Assembly (NCBI GenBank): GCA_947650365.1
Contig: OX393555.1
Location: forward strand, 14,215,550-14,279,549
From: Chamaelirium japonicum
Lineage: Eukaryota > Streptophyta > Magnoliopsida > Liliales > Melanthiaceae
Reading direction: 5' to 3'
DNA length: 64,000 nucleotides
Both the position numbers and the translations under genes were made by a program. Of this stretch, positions 49,763-61,320 are shown piece after piece. Position 1 is the stretch's first letter; each line of letters starts with the position of its first letter. The notes beneath the pieces were generated by a model. It did no database searches, was not told the DNA's origin, and was given only the letters and a program-made list of their open reading frames with translations.

Positions 49763-50872
49763 CTAATAAAGATGAGCAGATATTAATAAATAAATAAATA
49801 AAATTACTGCTAGAATACAAATGAGTTTTTCAGCAGATGGAATTTTAAAAAAGAAATGAGAGTAGTCATCAATTGAAAAGTTATATTCTATAGTATACTT
49901 TAGGCATGTTTCTGCGTGACTCTCCTTTATTCTATTAGGGTTCATCCTATATTGTTCTTCATGAATTTTCTTTTCAAATGGAATAATATAATATTCATTA
50001 TTATACTCTCTATTCCACCATGTATCATGTATATTATCTTTGAAAAGTTCACATAATTGAATTTTCTGATTTTGGATGTATTGAGAAAAAATTAAATCAA
50101 AAAATATATCTTCTTCACCCAAATGTATATGTTGAAACTTAAATGGCAAAATTTGTAGGTCACTGTATGATTTTTCAATAATGGATGGATGATTAATCAT
50201 GATATTATTTATTTTAAGATTCATTGATAGGGCATTGGTTTCTTTAACAAACATATCATCATCAATGTCATATGGAAGATCATGAGTGGTATCAAATATA
50301 ATATTGGTCAGATCATTATCTAATGAATCATTAAAAGATGATTGAAGAAGTTTGTCATCTATAAGATTATCGATCATATTCATCTCATAGATCTTATTAT
50401 CATTAGTAATTTTTAAACTGGATGAGAGAACGTTACTTTCTTTAATAATCTCATCATCATTGTCATAGGAGGAAGCATAGGCTTTTTCATCAATTATACT
50501 ATCTATAGTGTTATCATTGATGACATTAATGTTAGATGGGTGATCATTAGTATCCTCAAAAATCATATCCATATTAATGTCATCCATATTGCTCGGGTAA
50601 TCTTCCAACGGATTAAGAAAATTAGATTTGGCAAGTTCATCTTCTAAAGGGATGTCCATCTTGGTCTCTTCATAAGCTTCATTATCTATTGAGACACTAA
50701 TTGTGTTCTCATAATCCTCATAATCTTTATCGGAGTTAGACTCAGGTTGAAGTTGATCTTGAAGTATTGCTTCCTTAATAATATTAAAATGTGATTCAAT
50801 TCTTTCAAAAGCGTTCATTTGCTCTTGCATATTGCTTTGATAGTTCTGCATAAGCTGATTGAGCATAGACAT
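49763..50872 (-). CDS. Acidic reading frame of unknown function in the nested LTR element
   Basis: 369 codons starting MSMLNQLMQNYQSNMQEQMN. It is rich in D, E, N and I, with loosely repeated segments of the form DLPxDIDDDM and NDHPSNIN. Residues ~345-369 form a hydrophobic stretch ending VILFIYLLISAHLY, which could be a C-terminal membrane anchor. No gag, protease or polymerase motif is seen. Frames of this acidic kind occur in other non-autonomous plant elements, but I cannot assign a role. Element-encoded. Confidence 0.5.
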   Translation of the reverse strand: MSMLNQLMQNYQSNMQEQMNAFERIESHFNIIKEAILQDQLQPESNSDKDYEDYENTISVSIDNEAYEETKMDIPLEDELAKSNFLNPLEDYPSNMDDINMDMIFEDTNDHPSNINVINDNTIDSIIDEKAYASSYDNDDEIIKESNVLSSSLKITNDNKIYEMNMIDNLIDDKLLQSSFNDSLDNDLTNIIFDTTHDLPYDIDDDMFVKETNALSMNLKINNIMINHPSIIEKSYSDLQILPFKFQHIHLGEEDIFFDLIFSQYIQNQKIQLCELFKDNIHDTWWNREYNNEYYIIPFEKKIHEEQYRMNPNRIKESHAETCLKYTIEYNFSIDDYSHFFFKIPSAEKLICILAVILFIYLLISAHLY

Positions 50873-51311
50873 TTGTAGTGTCTCTTCAAGAGTCCCCTTA
50901 TTTTGTAGGATATAATCATAAGGCTCTTGAAAATCTTGAAAATTATTTGCAAATGATTCATTTTTCCAACTATAGCCTTGATGATTTTTCCAACTAGAAT
51001 TTTGATAATATTGCCTACTTGGATCTTGAAAATTTTGCCATCTAGGATTGTGTGTGTCATAGCATGGTGAATTATGTTGTATATGGCCATGTACACTCCT
51101 AATCGGTGAATTTTTTTTCTGGGTATTCTAGTTTAGTTGAAAAGTTTGTACAATCCTGATGTCTGGTGGTTCTTGTTTGGTTCATATACTCCTTTAGGGT
51201 TATTGTTGGTGGTGAATGTGAGTTGGCCATTACTGTTGAAGATGGATCTTGATATTTTGTTGATCTTGTAAGGTTCATATATTTTTTTAAGGTCATTGCT
51301 TGGTTAGTCAT
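50815..51311 (-). pseudogene. Gag-like leader of the nested element
   Basis: Near the primer site, minus-strand text such as TLKKYMNLTRSTKYQDPS and TLKEYMNQTRTTRHQD recalls the N-terminal YLxPxR-type motif of Athila-like gag and is present twice. Fossil-like; further structure is unclear. Confidence 0.4.
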
Positions 51312-51418
51312 TTTTGGTCAAAGATTAAGAAACTACTATACTCTAAAGATAAAATTAAACTAATAAAACTAACTAAGGCAAATAAGGAATAACCTAGATA
51401 CGAAAGCTCCGTTGTAAT

Positions 51419-51435
51419 CCCCGGTAACGGCGCCA
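51419..51435 (-). promoter_or_regulatory. Primer-binding site (Asp tRNA type)
   Basis: Minus-strand TGGCGCCGTTACCGGGG, six bases from the LTR border, corresponds to the 3' end of plant Asp tRNA, as in many Athila-like elements. It fixes the element's orientation as minus. Confidence 0.75.
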
Positions 51436-51441
51436 AAAACT

Positions 51442-54138
51442 TGATGCGATCTAAACTAATCCTAAATTAAGGGTTTAATTTGATCTAAATTATAACTCGC
51501 AAGTGCACGAATCGCTTTGTAGGAGCGGTACATATTACGAGGTCGATCCCACAGGGATTGCTAATTAGGGAACTGTCTAATCTAGGGTTATTAACTATTT
51601 AACCTAAACTACTTAATGAGCAATGTTGTTGATTTGGTTTTAGAAGATTGTGATGGAAAAATAAACTAAGCAGGATTAAAGCATGCAATTTAACTAAAGT
51701 AACGCGATGCAGTGTGGAAGTTTGGATATGGATGAGATACTAAGGCGATCAAATCCACCGCTAGATCATTGTAGATGCTATGTTTAAATTATGGTGTTCT
51801 AAATTTATGCGAGTAGCATACGGGAAACAAATCCCGTGCTTTCTCGAGATACGATCGTTAAAGCTTTAATACGAGATTAATGACATAAGCATGATTTAAT
51901 TTCAAACATGGAGTAATAAAGCAGAGCATCAATTGTCTAAATAGAGCACAATGGATCAGAGCTAACATAGCAAAGCATCGATTGTCTAGATTAAGCACAA
52001 TGGATCTAAGCTTTATTTAAACGATAAAACTGGGATTTGATTAGCAAGACGACTAACGTTAACTACAAGGCATGCATGACAATACCATGTGAGAACTCTT
52101 TTATCATCATAGCAAATCCGAAATTAAATCATATATAATCGTTGAAAGGCTCGGCATAGAGCACATTCAATAAACTAACATCTACAGATCTAGGGTTTCA
52201 TCTCGGCCTTAGCATGCAATTTAGCTAGACATGAGTTTTGTTACATCAAAGAAAAAAAACGAAAAGAACAAAGTACATATCATCCTTGAAAATTGCTCCG
52301 TAGATTCCGTCTTCTTCGATCTTGTTCCTCGATGCTGCTTCGCTTTGGCTTGATCACGTCGTAGCCTCGATGATGGCACGATGACGGCTCAGATGGACGA
52401 ATAACGGATGATGGCGATGGGATGTGGAGGATGATGGAAGCCAGTGATGGGAGCTAGAGTTTAGTAGTAGGTGGTGGCCGGTGGATGTAGAAGATGATGG
52501 ATGGTGTTCGGTGGTAAGGGCCTTTCCTAGACTAGAGTTTCGTGTGTGGCGGCCTCCCCCCCCTGGTTCAGTTGGGATAGGTTATATATAGAGAGGGAAG
52601 ATGAGAGAGAGAGGTCCGATCGTATGAGGTGATAGCCAGAGATGATCGGAGATCGGGTATGGAGGATAGAGAGAAGTTCGGTGAGGGGGGTGACGTGCAT
52701 GGCTCGGGTTGCATGGGTTTTAGAGAGAAAGAGAGAGTAAATCGGATGAGAAAGAGAGACGTTCGCTAAAGAGAGAGAGAATACTGGAGAAGGAACGTGC
52801 ATGGGCGGTTATGGAAGGAGATCAGGCTAGAGAGAGAGAATCAAGGAGGGAGAGAGCTGGAAGTTCGGTGGGATCCGGTTTTAGAGAGAGAAAGGAGAGA
52901 AAGAAACGGAAGAGAGAGAGGTGAGTCCCGGGCGGCTGTGATCGCATGGGTTTGGGTTGCTAAGATCGGGCTCTGATCGGGTAAGGAAGAGAGAGGCTGG
53001 GCGGTTAAGGAAAGAGAGAATCTGGGCACTAGGTTTGGACGATTTTGATGGGTTGGGCGGTTGGGATTCAGTTTTAGAGAGAGGAAGTCGGGCTGGGGTG
53101 GCTCGGGATTGAAGGTCGCATGCATGGCTGGGATTGCAGGGCATATGGATGGCTGTGATTGGATTAGAGAGAGAAAAGATTGGCGCTGCATGCATGGGAT
53201 CACAGCTTGGGTTTGTGGCACGGGACGGCTGTGATCATGTGGGATTGAGAGAGAGTGCTGGGTGTATCGGTAAACCTGCATGCATTGTTATTGCATGGAA
53301 GGGATTGGCGATCGGACGGTTGTGATGAATGAAAATAAAAAGGTAATAGAGATGAGCGGCTGCATGGGTTTTAAAGGGAGAGATGCATGGATGGGATCAT
53401 GGATCGGACGTCTGGGATTTGATGAAATGAACGTGCATGGGTAATGCATGCATGGGATTGTTGGATCGGACGGCGGTGATCAAAGGGGGAGGAGGTGTGA
53501 AGTGGGTTTCCATGCATGGCTATAAGGGATGGTTTGGTGCACTCAGGTTGGGTTGATGTGAGGGAAAAGAATGGCTTCGATGAGGTCTGTATCGGAATGC
53601 TGGACGTCAGGGAACTAGGGGGTTTGGGGGCACGTGGGAAACTTGGTTACCATCATCCGAATCAATTCCATCATTGCTCATTTGCATGTGTGTAGTCATC
53701 TTCTGGTTCAAGTCATGCGGTGCAGCTGCTTGTTGATGTCTCCTCTAGGCTAGATTTTTCCAAGTATCATTTTCTTCATCGTTCTTCAGCAAAGTCCTCA
53801 AACGAGCTGTGCACCCTCTATCGGAGTGTCGTGGTGCCCTTGAGCTGACTACATCGAGAGCCATATCAATTTCCTAAAAAATGCATATGAAATGACGTTT
53901 ATCAGGTTCAAACGCGATTATCAATAAAAATGATAATTTGGACTATCGGGCCCTGTATCTTTCATGCATGCAATGTATGAGAGCGAAGCAATATGTCGTT
54001 AGGTTCGTATGAAAGTCTACTATATCGTGGTGTAAAGAAACTCATGCAGTTTACGTGTATTATGAAAGTTTTACATAGCAAAGTGACGCTATGTGCATGA
54101 TAAAGAAGGGATAAATCATACCAAATGGACGCTCAACA
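51442..54138 (-). repeat. LTR (5' in element sense) of the nested element
   Basis: 2697 bp, TGATGCGATCTAAAC to GACGCTCAACA, near-identical to 45283-47940. The few differences are mostly single-base. Confidence 0.9.
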
Positions 54139-54143
54139 ACATC

Positions 54144-55929
54144 TATATGTCTCAGCCTCCAAGCTTTGTCGCAAAAGGTCAGGAAAATCTGGTGTGCAAG
54201 TTGCAAACGTCCATTTATGGACTGAAGCAAGCATCTAGAAGTTGGAACATGCATTTTGATCAGGCTATCCAGTCTTATGGATTTGAGCAGAACGTGGATG
54301 AACCATGTATTTATAAAAGTTACGATAAGACTGCAGTAGTTTTTCTAGTGCTTTACGTAGACGATATCCTGCTTATTGAAAACTAGGGCTGTGCAAAAAC
54401 CGACCCGAACCGCCTAACCGAACCGAAACCGACCAAAATTTAACCGAAATAATCGAACCGAATATCAAACCGAACCGAAAACAAACCGAACCGACAAAAC
54501 CGATTAAATCGGTTTCGGTTTCGATTCCCGGGTATGAAACACCGAACCGAAACCGAAAAAACCGACCCGACTTCTTAAATCATAAACACAATGGCCATAA
54601 TTCTTTTGTTTCCAGTAAGTGCAAGTACGAAGTAATTATGTTAGATCTACAATGTTTCAAAAGAGTGAACGTCGGTTGATTTTGCTTTGAACTTTCATTT
54701 TGGCACTATGTAAGAACATAATCATCCACTTATTTGTGATGAACTGACAATTAAGATTCAAGAGCCAAGGGTTCTAGCATAACTCATATTAACCGAAACC
54801 GAATCGAAACCGAACCAAAAACCGATCACACCGAACCGACAAAAACCGACCATTTCGGTTTCGGTTTCGGTTTTGATTTTTCGAAAATCGAAAAAAAATA
54901 AAACCGACAAAACCGACACCGAAACCGACCGACAAAACCGACGCTCACCCCTATTGAAAACAATGTTGGAACATTATCTACAGTGAATGTGTGGTTATTC
55001 TCTCAATTTGACATGAAAGACCTGGGTGAAGCGAGTTATGTTCTGGGGATCAAGGTAACTCAAGATCGCTAGAACAAGACTCTCTCGTTGTCACAGTCGG
55101 CCTACATAGATACTATCTTGCTCAGATTCAGTATGCACAACTCCAAGAAGGGAGTAGTTCCATTCAGACATGGAATGAAATTGTCCAAGGATCAGGGTCC
55201 TAAGACTCCTGAGGAGAGGACAGAGATGCAAAAGATACCTTATGCTTCGGCTGTAAGGAGTCTGATATATGCTATGCAATGCACGAGACCAGATATATGC
55301 TATGCAGTAGGCATGATGGGCAGGTATCAGTAAAATCCAGGTCCAGGGCACTGGACTGCTGTGAAAAATATACTCAAGTATCTCCGTAGGACGAGAGATT
55401 ATGAGTTAGTTTACTCTTCACAGGAACTGATACCGATTGGATATACAAATTCTGACTTTGCATCAGATCTGGAATCTAGGAGATCGACATCAGGGTTTGT
55501 GTTTTCATTAGGAGAAGGAGCTGTCAGTTGGAGGAGCGTGAAGCAGGGATGCATTACGGATTCGACGACAGAGGCTGAGTACGTTGCGGTGTGCGAAGCA
55601 GCTAAGGAGGCGGTGTGGCTCAAGAAGTTCCTCACGGACTTAGAATGCGTACCGAGAGCTCAAGATCCTATTGTCCTTTACTGTGACAATAGTGGAGCGG
55701 TAGCACAATCCAAGGAGCCAAGATATCACCAGAAGAGCAAGCATATCGAGCGGAAATACTATATTATCCGAGACTTGCAGAAGCGAGGGGAGGTTGCAGT
55801 GACTCAGGTGGCGTCTGCAGATAACATGGCGGACCCTTTCACAAAGGCGTTACCGACCAAGGCTTTTGAGAAGCACGTGGATGCTATGAGAGTTAAGACT
55901 GTTGTTCCCCGCTAGGACAAGTGGGAGAT
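54144..55929 (+). pseudogene. Ty1/copia reverse transcriptase and RNase H region, right of the nested element
   Basis: Contains reverse transcriptase text (KLQTSIYGLKQASRSWN, FLVLYVDDILL) and RNase H text (STTEAEYVAVCEAAKEAVWL, HQKSKHIERKYYIIRD, SADNMADPFTKALP). A hAT element sits inside it at 54384-54953. It ends at the purine tract AAGTGGGAGA before the 3' LTR. Broken. Confidence 0.85.
54384..54953. mobile_element. hAT-type miniature element in the copia reverse transcriptase region
   Basis: 570 bp with a perfect 8-bp target duplication TTGAAAAC (54376-54383 and 54954-54961). Left TAGGGCTGTGCAAAAACCG; right end reverse-complements to TAGGGGTGAGCGTCGG. Both arms are packed with AACCGAACCGAAACCGAC-type units and fold together. 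The central part is unique AT-rich DNA. No transposase. Confidence 0.85.
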
Positions 55930-57893
55930 TGTTGTAGCTCGTGTGTCCTTAGCGTGGATTTTCTGTATTAACATTAATAAAGATGACTTTGGTTATTGCT
56001 TTAATTAGAATACTACTCTGGTATATGATAATACTCATATAATAAAAGGACCATAGGGAACACAGTAGGCCATTGAGGCGCATGGTGGATCCATGCTTGG
56101 AAGACCCAGTGGACCAGTTCTGTGTAGACCTAGAACTAGTTCACAGCTTAGGTGATGACGGTCGCTTCACCGAGAACAAGCTGTTGACAGGTAGAGGATG
56201 TGGTGAAGTCTCCACCACGGGAACGTGGGATTTCCATTCACCTGACCAAGCACGATGATCATGTTGAACAGGAACCAAAACGGTGCACAGTTCAGTGATT
56301 CAGACACTGGTGCATAAACCGTCTTACTACTATAGATAATCTGTCCTTAACCCTGAGGGACTATGTACACTGGGCCAACCAGTTGTGTGGTGCTTTGATG
56401 TGCCAACGTGTGCGGGCCTTCCATAGTCCAATACCATGGTACGTTGGGTTACCCGGCTCGCGCTTGAGTGACATGTAATCCCTACAGGTTATCCGACGTC
56501 CAGTATTGGATGGGTGCGTTTTGATGAGTCAATCTATCGACATAGTTAACCCAGGCCTGGTGGTTGTCAGTATGACTGACGATGTTCCGGATGCTAGGCA
56601 TAGCACTGGAAGGTGTGTGGTGTTATAGATGACAAGTCATCAAACCCTAGTCAGATGATTGATCGGGATCTGACGGTGCTCCCCACCGCCCGAGTCGTAT
56701 CATGGCACTAGTAATAGGAGGGACTGAGGATTATCGGAGTATAGTAGAGAACAGTGTTACGAGGGAGTAACATAAGTTTAGGATCACTAGAGTTTAACTC
56801 GCGTCGCACTCTGGGTGGCTACGCGGGTTAATCGGATTAGGGCTGATTAACGGAACTTTCGGTGTGTCACCAAAACAGGTAATTAGGGATCCAATTGGAG
56901 CTAGAGATCCTGAACCCTGAAGGTTCCACCCTGTCGTTGTGTATAGGAATTGTTCCCCGACCTGGTTGGATACGTTGGATGCGAAGTAGCGCGATGGAGC
57001 GCAAGCCCGGAGCCTAAGAACCTAATTCATATGTGTTATGGGCCGTAGGGGTATTTTGGTAAATATTGAAATATGGGTCAGAACATATTGAATATGGATC
57101 TTAAAATGAGTAGAATAATTTTAGGAGCTCATAGGCGCTGACGGAACTCGATTCCGAGTAGCGCACCTCACTCAGTCTCTCTTTCAGTTTTTCACTTTTC
57201 GTGAAGGGCATTTTCGTCCAGGCTTCACGATAGATACTTGGAAACCCTGAAAACCGCCCCCTCTCATCTCTATCCACTAGGGACCGGCCCTAGGTTGCTT
57301 GTAGCACTAGGAGACCGGCCCTATAAAGGGAATAGAGAGGGGAGAGGCCGGCCCTATGCTTCCTCCTCTCTAGAAAATTCGCCCCTCTCCCTCTCTCCCT
57401 CTTTTTGTGGTTTCGGCCAAGGAAGAAAGAGGTAGAAGAAGGAAGAAGAAAGAGAAAGGAAGGAGAAGGAAGAAGAAGGAAGAAGAGAGAAAGAGAAGGA
57501 GGAGATCTCGCGGCTAGCCATCGTCTTCGCAACGAATTCCTCCGTCGACTCGTAATCCTTGCACTCAAAGACGGGATTTCGAGGATTCCTCAATTCGCAA
57601 AGGACAAGGTGCTATCCGACAGTTTTCCTTGTGATTTAAGTGCGGTTCTTCATCGTTCCATCATCTCCGGATCATAGATCCATAAGGTATGATGATTCTA
57701 AACATCTAACTAGATGCATGTATGTCTTCCGTAGATCGCAGTATGCCTCTAGAGTGTCCTCACATATGCTAAGATTATAGATTTGCATGCAGATTATTTT
57801 ATAGAATTAATTGTAATGAAACATACACCGTATGATCTTCGGATCTATCTTTTGCTTTCGCTGCGACTCTGATAAGCGGATCCAATTCCAACA
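55930..57893 (+). repeat. 3' LTR of the copia element
   Basis: TGTTGTAGCTCGTGTGTCC to TCCAATTCCAACA, followed by the CATAG target duplication. Matches the 5' LTR throughout. Confidence 0.93.
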
Positions 57894-57898
57894 CATAG

Positions 57899-59669
57899 GC
57901 TGCTGGTATGTTTGGCAGTTAGTGGGCACGTGGACCAAGTCGGAGACGGAGCGGAGGGCGCCTAACAGCATCAGCCCGAGCATACTTTTCAGGTGACACT
58001 GCACGCTGTTTTAGATAATTAATTATGCTATTCTAGAAATTAAGGGTAGGTGTCCATAACGCTGCATGCGGGTCTCGTCGGACATCATCGCATGTGGTCG
58101 AGTGGACCCCGCCTTGCATGCGGAGTCGCGAGTCCGACGATGCATGCTTAATAATATAATTAAATAATAATTTTTCTGATTGCTTGGACACCGTAAGTAA
58201 GAATTCCCTTAAGGCTAGAAATTTATAATTAAATAATAATTATCGGGCTCACTCTCCTGGATGGGGTGTGGAAACCCGGACACACGGGAATACGGGCGAA
58301 ATTAAATTTTATAGTTATTGTGATGCATTAGTTGTGAGCGTGGTGCGAATCCTGGGGTAAAACATCGAAATCACTTTATTATTATTAATTGTGTGATATT
58401 CTATCCTGTGGATATATTTGGACCCCGTGCGCGCAAGGGCCGTGAACCACCCTGCGCGTATAGTTGAAGATCAGTAGGCTAGGGGGTCACGGGCAGGGAT
58501 TGTGGTAAAGCCGATAGGTGGTGCCATCGAAGAGGGATTGGCCTAGCAATCCTATCCCGGGGTAGTTGAAGCCCCCAAGGAAAGCAAGGCGGTAGAGCTC
58601 TACCGTGAAAGACGAAAAACCCCTTATGATCATATGGGTGACTTTGTGCATGGTGTTGGAGTATGCACGACGAGAGAGTTGGCCCCCTACATCGAAATAA
58701 AATGCCCTATAGTAATGTCCGACCGGGGGCAGGATGAACAAAATATCTGGGGTTCACATTGAGTGTGTTTAATTTTATTAATTATAAAATGATTTTCTCG
58801 ATAACCTAGTGACAGTAGGAATTGTATGAGAATATAGACATTGCATGGACACTTAAGACGTGATTGAAAACGCAGTTGGACAATTAGGATAATCAGTAAA
58901 CTGTTTATAAAATGCGAGCATCATTAATTACCTAGACAGTTAGCTTGTCACTAGCTATTTATTTGGCTAATCTCCCAATTCATTTTGGGGGCTACTCATT
59001 CCCATAAGTAGGCTCTTCTGCAGGTTCAGAGACTCAGAGGTAGCCGCAGCAAGAGGCCAGCGGCAGAGTTAGAACGGTGCCAGAGTTTAGATTTCAGTAT
59101 GTCGTGTAGCAGTATTGTTCCTTTCTGGCATTGTAATCGAACTAGGTTTGGATTAGTGTATGTTATTAGTGGCAATGATACAGCTGTGTTCTTTTTGGGT
59201 AGGCCTCTCCTCAAGGCCCCAAGCCTAGGGTAGCTCACTATGAAGATATAAGTTGTAAAGTGAACTAATTGACTAGCCCATTAGATAGGATATGTGAACC
59301 AGTGCGCAAGTGCTAGAGAGCGGGCGAGGCTACTCGGCTCGCCGTTAGAGGCTTGAGTCTCGTGCTCCCTTAAGAGGGACTTCTGTCAGCATGTGGGGCA
59401 CTAGCAGGCCGCACATGCTGAGATGATAGCCCGGTTGAGGGCCGAGCATGATAATCTCTCTATTGATAAAATTGTATCTCTATACTTTCTTTCAAAATAA
59501 AAAAATATTTTCATAAAAAAAAAAGAAGTAAGTTTTAAAATATTTCTTGAGAGAGTAGAAGCCCTGTGAGAGACCCTAATTGGAGTGACAGTTGACCAAA
59601 CCCTAAAACCCTTGGTTTTTCTCACCTCACACCCCAGGGATCGGTTTCAGATTTCTGGGGCGTGACATC
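57899..59669 (+). repeat. Possible large Ty3-type LTR, right part
   Basis: Continues 36905-38620 across the copia insertion. It has a splice-acceptor-like CTCTTCTGCAGGTTCAGAG near 59019, as in leaders of several plant Ty3 LTRs, and ends GATTTCTGGGGCGTGACA, a common plant Ty3 LTR terminus. No partner LTR in the window. Inference. Confidence 0.33.
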
Positions 59670-60072
59670 TAAGTTACATACTGATGACTCAATTATGAAA
59701 GTGTTGTTTTATAGAAATATTGTTATGAATCAATAAGGTTTTTTTTTTTAATGTAGGACGATGACACATCGTGAGTTTTCTCGTATATGCACCAGCTTAT
59801 GGTTATGAGTTTGCAAGTGCTATCTTACACTTAAGTTTATAGTTACATATCTCAATTTTCATTTTGAAATGGATATAGTGTATTTTCTATTATATTATGT
59901 GATTGGAAAAAATTATTAATTCATTTTACCCCATGACCACTAGTTTATGAAATTGTATCGGTCCTTTCTTTTAAATCTTAGATTTGTTATTAAGCTATTT
60001 TTTATAAACATAAAGAAATATATAAAAGATGCTAAGTTTTAGTTTTAAATTTTAAAGATATTTAAACTAATT
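59670..60072. other. Unassigned AT-rich DNA
   Basis: No open frame, domain or repeat structure recognised. Confidence 0.4.
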
Positions 60073-60340
60073 TAATTTGGCATGGTTGATAATGAGAATG
60101 TCATTCTGAATTTTCTAAGTAATAACGATAGTATATAATTTAACATGTGTTTTTCTAAGTAATAACAACGGTATATAACTCAAAGTATGAGAATGACATT
60201 CTGAATTTGGCGTGGTTGATAATGAGAATGTCATTCTGAATTTTCTTTGAGTATGTCACTTGGTATATAAATTTCAAAGCATCAGAATGTCATGCTGAAT
60301 TTTCTAAGTAATAACGACGGTATATAATTTAACATGCTTT
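60073..60340. repeat. Cluster of short local repeats
   Basis: GAGAATGTCATTCTGAATTT occurs three or four times with variants, alternating with TCTAAGTAATAACGACGGTA. Partial tandem or shuffled duplication within 270 bp. Confidence 0.65.
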
Positions 60341-61116
60341 TTGAAATTACATAATATGCATGTCGTGGAGAGGTATTTTTTTGGAGTGATATGTGACCGA
60401 TGTAGAGTGTAGCACCACCCTATAGTGTAGCTAGATCCACTAACTACACGCTTAAGATTATATGAAGTGAGAGGCAACTTAATAGAAAGAAGAAGATATC
60501 AGATAGAGATGTAAGAAAACAACACAAATATATTCACTCTAGATGACTTCACAATATAGGAGACACTTGATTTGAACTACATGACGAGATCCCCATGGGT
60601 ATATATATAGGACTTGAAAATCTTTCTAAACTACTTGGAATAGATTAATATGTATTTTTCTAGAGCCTATTTAAGGAATTCCAATTTTATAGATATTTTC
60701 TCTTTGGACTTTTAAAAGTTCTTTCTGTAGATACTCTCTAGAAAATTTTTTTTACAAAAAAAAATACCACAAGCAAAATTACAATAAAAAACCAACCGAA
60801 TCATAAAATAATTAATCCAATTATCATAATAATTTCAGCAACCGACGCATGCCATTAAATGCACATTTGGATGCTGGGTTTCTTAGTCATATGTGATTCT
60901 TTGCACATAGAACTTGTGCAAATAGTTCAACCCAAACAAATGGGATTTTAAAATACACCCATTGTACAACTTTGTATAGATTACAAAAATAAGGGTACCT
61001 CAGTCCAAAGCGAAACAACAAAATAATGAAACACATGTGTTTTCAAAAGCACACTTTAAGAAACCCAGCATACAAGCGTGCATTAATACTTAAGGGTAAA
61101 TTTAATATGACAATAA
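60341..61116. other. Unassigned AT-rich DNA
   Basis: No gene or element recognised. Confidence 0.4.
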
Positions 61117-61320
61117 TAAGTCCCATATTGTTATATGGTTTGGAGTGTTTACCCTTAAAGAGAGCTTAAATTTTTAAGATAAGCATGGCAAAAATAAAGA
61201 TATTAAGGTGGATGTAACAAAAAATTATAAGGAATAGATTGTGGAATAAATGCATTAGAAGAAGTGTTAGAGTGGCACCTATTTTTGAGGATCCTATTAG
61301 ACGATACAAGATGAGTATTA
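61117..61320 (+). pseudogene. LINE (non-LTR) reverse-transcriptase 3' fragment
   Basis: Translation gives SPILLYGLECLPLKRA, then MAKIKILRWM, NRLWNKCIRRSVRVAPI and RRYKM. This matches the well-known C-terminal stretch of plant LINE proteins (YGxECWxxKxxH...MLRWMxGxTRxDxIRNxxIRxxxxVAPI). Two in-frame stops and loss of the rest of the protein make it a dead fragment of about 65 codons. Confidence 0.7.

Larger units (their letters stand above)
45283..54138 (-). mobile_element. Non-autonomous Ty3-type LTR retrotransposon nested in copia
   Basis: 8856 bp with a perfect 5-bp target duplication ACATC (45278-45282 and 54139-54143). LTRs of ~2.7 kb enclose a 3.5-kb interior. Minus orientation is shown by an Asp-tRNA type primer site beside the right LTR and a purine tract (AAGTTTGGGGGTG read in minus) beside the left one, the arrangement of Athila/Tat-type elements. 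No polymerase or integrase domains were seen. LTRs differ by only about 1-3% by eye, so this is a recent insertion, younger than its copia host. Confidence 0.88.
38626..57893 (+). mobile_element. Ty1/copia LTR retrotransposon with two nested insertions
   Basis: A perfect 5-bp target duplication CATAG (38621-38625 and 57894-57898) bounds LTRs of 1939 and 1964 bp. Order: 5' LTR, Met-tRNA primer site, ~2-kb leader, gag, protease, integrase, reverse transcriptase, RNase H, purine tract, 3' LTR: the Ty1/copia order. It is 19.3 kb because it carries an 8.9-kb LTR element and a 570-bp hAT element. Broken: at least four breaks besides the insertions. LTRs differ by roughly 4-5% by eye, so it is older than its guests. 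Confidence 0.93.
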
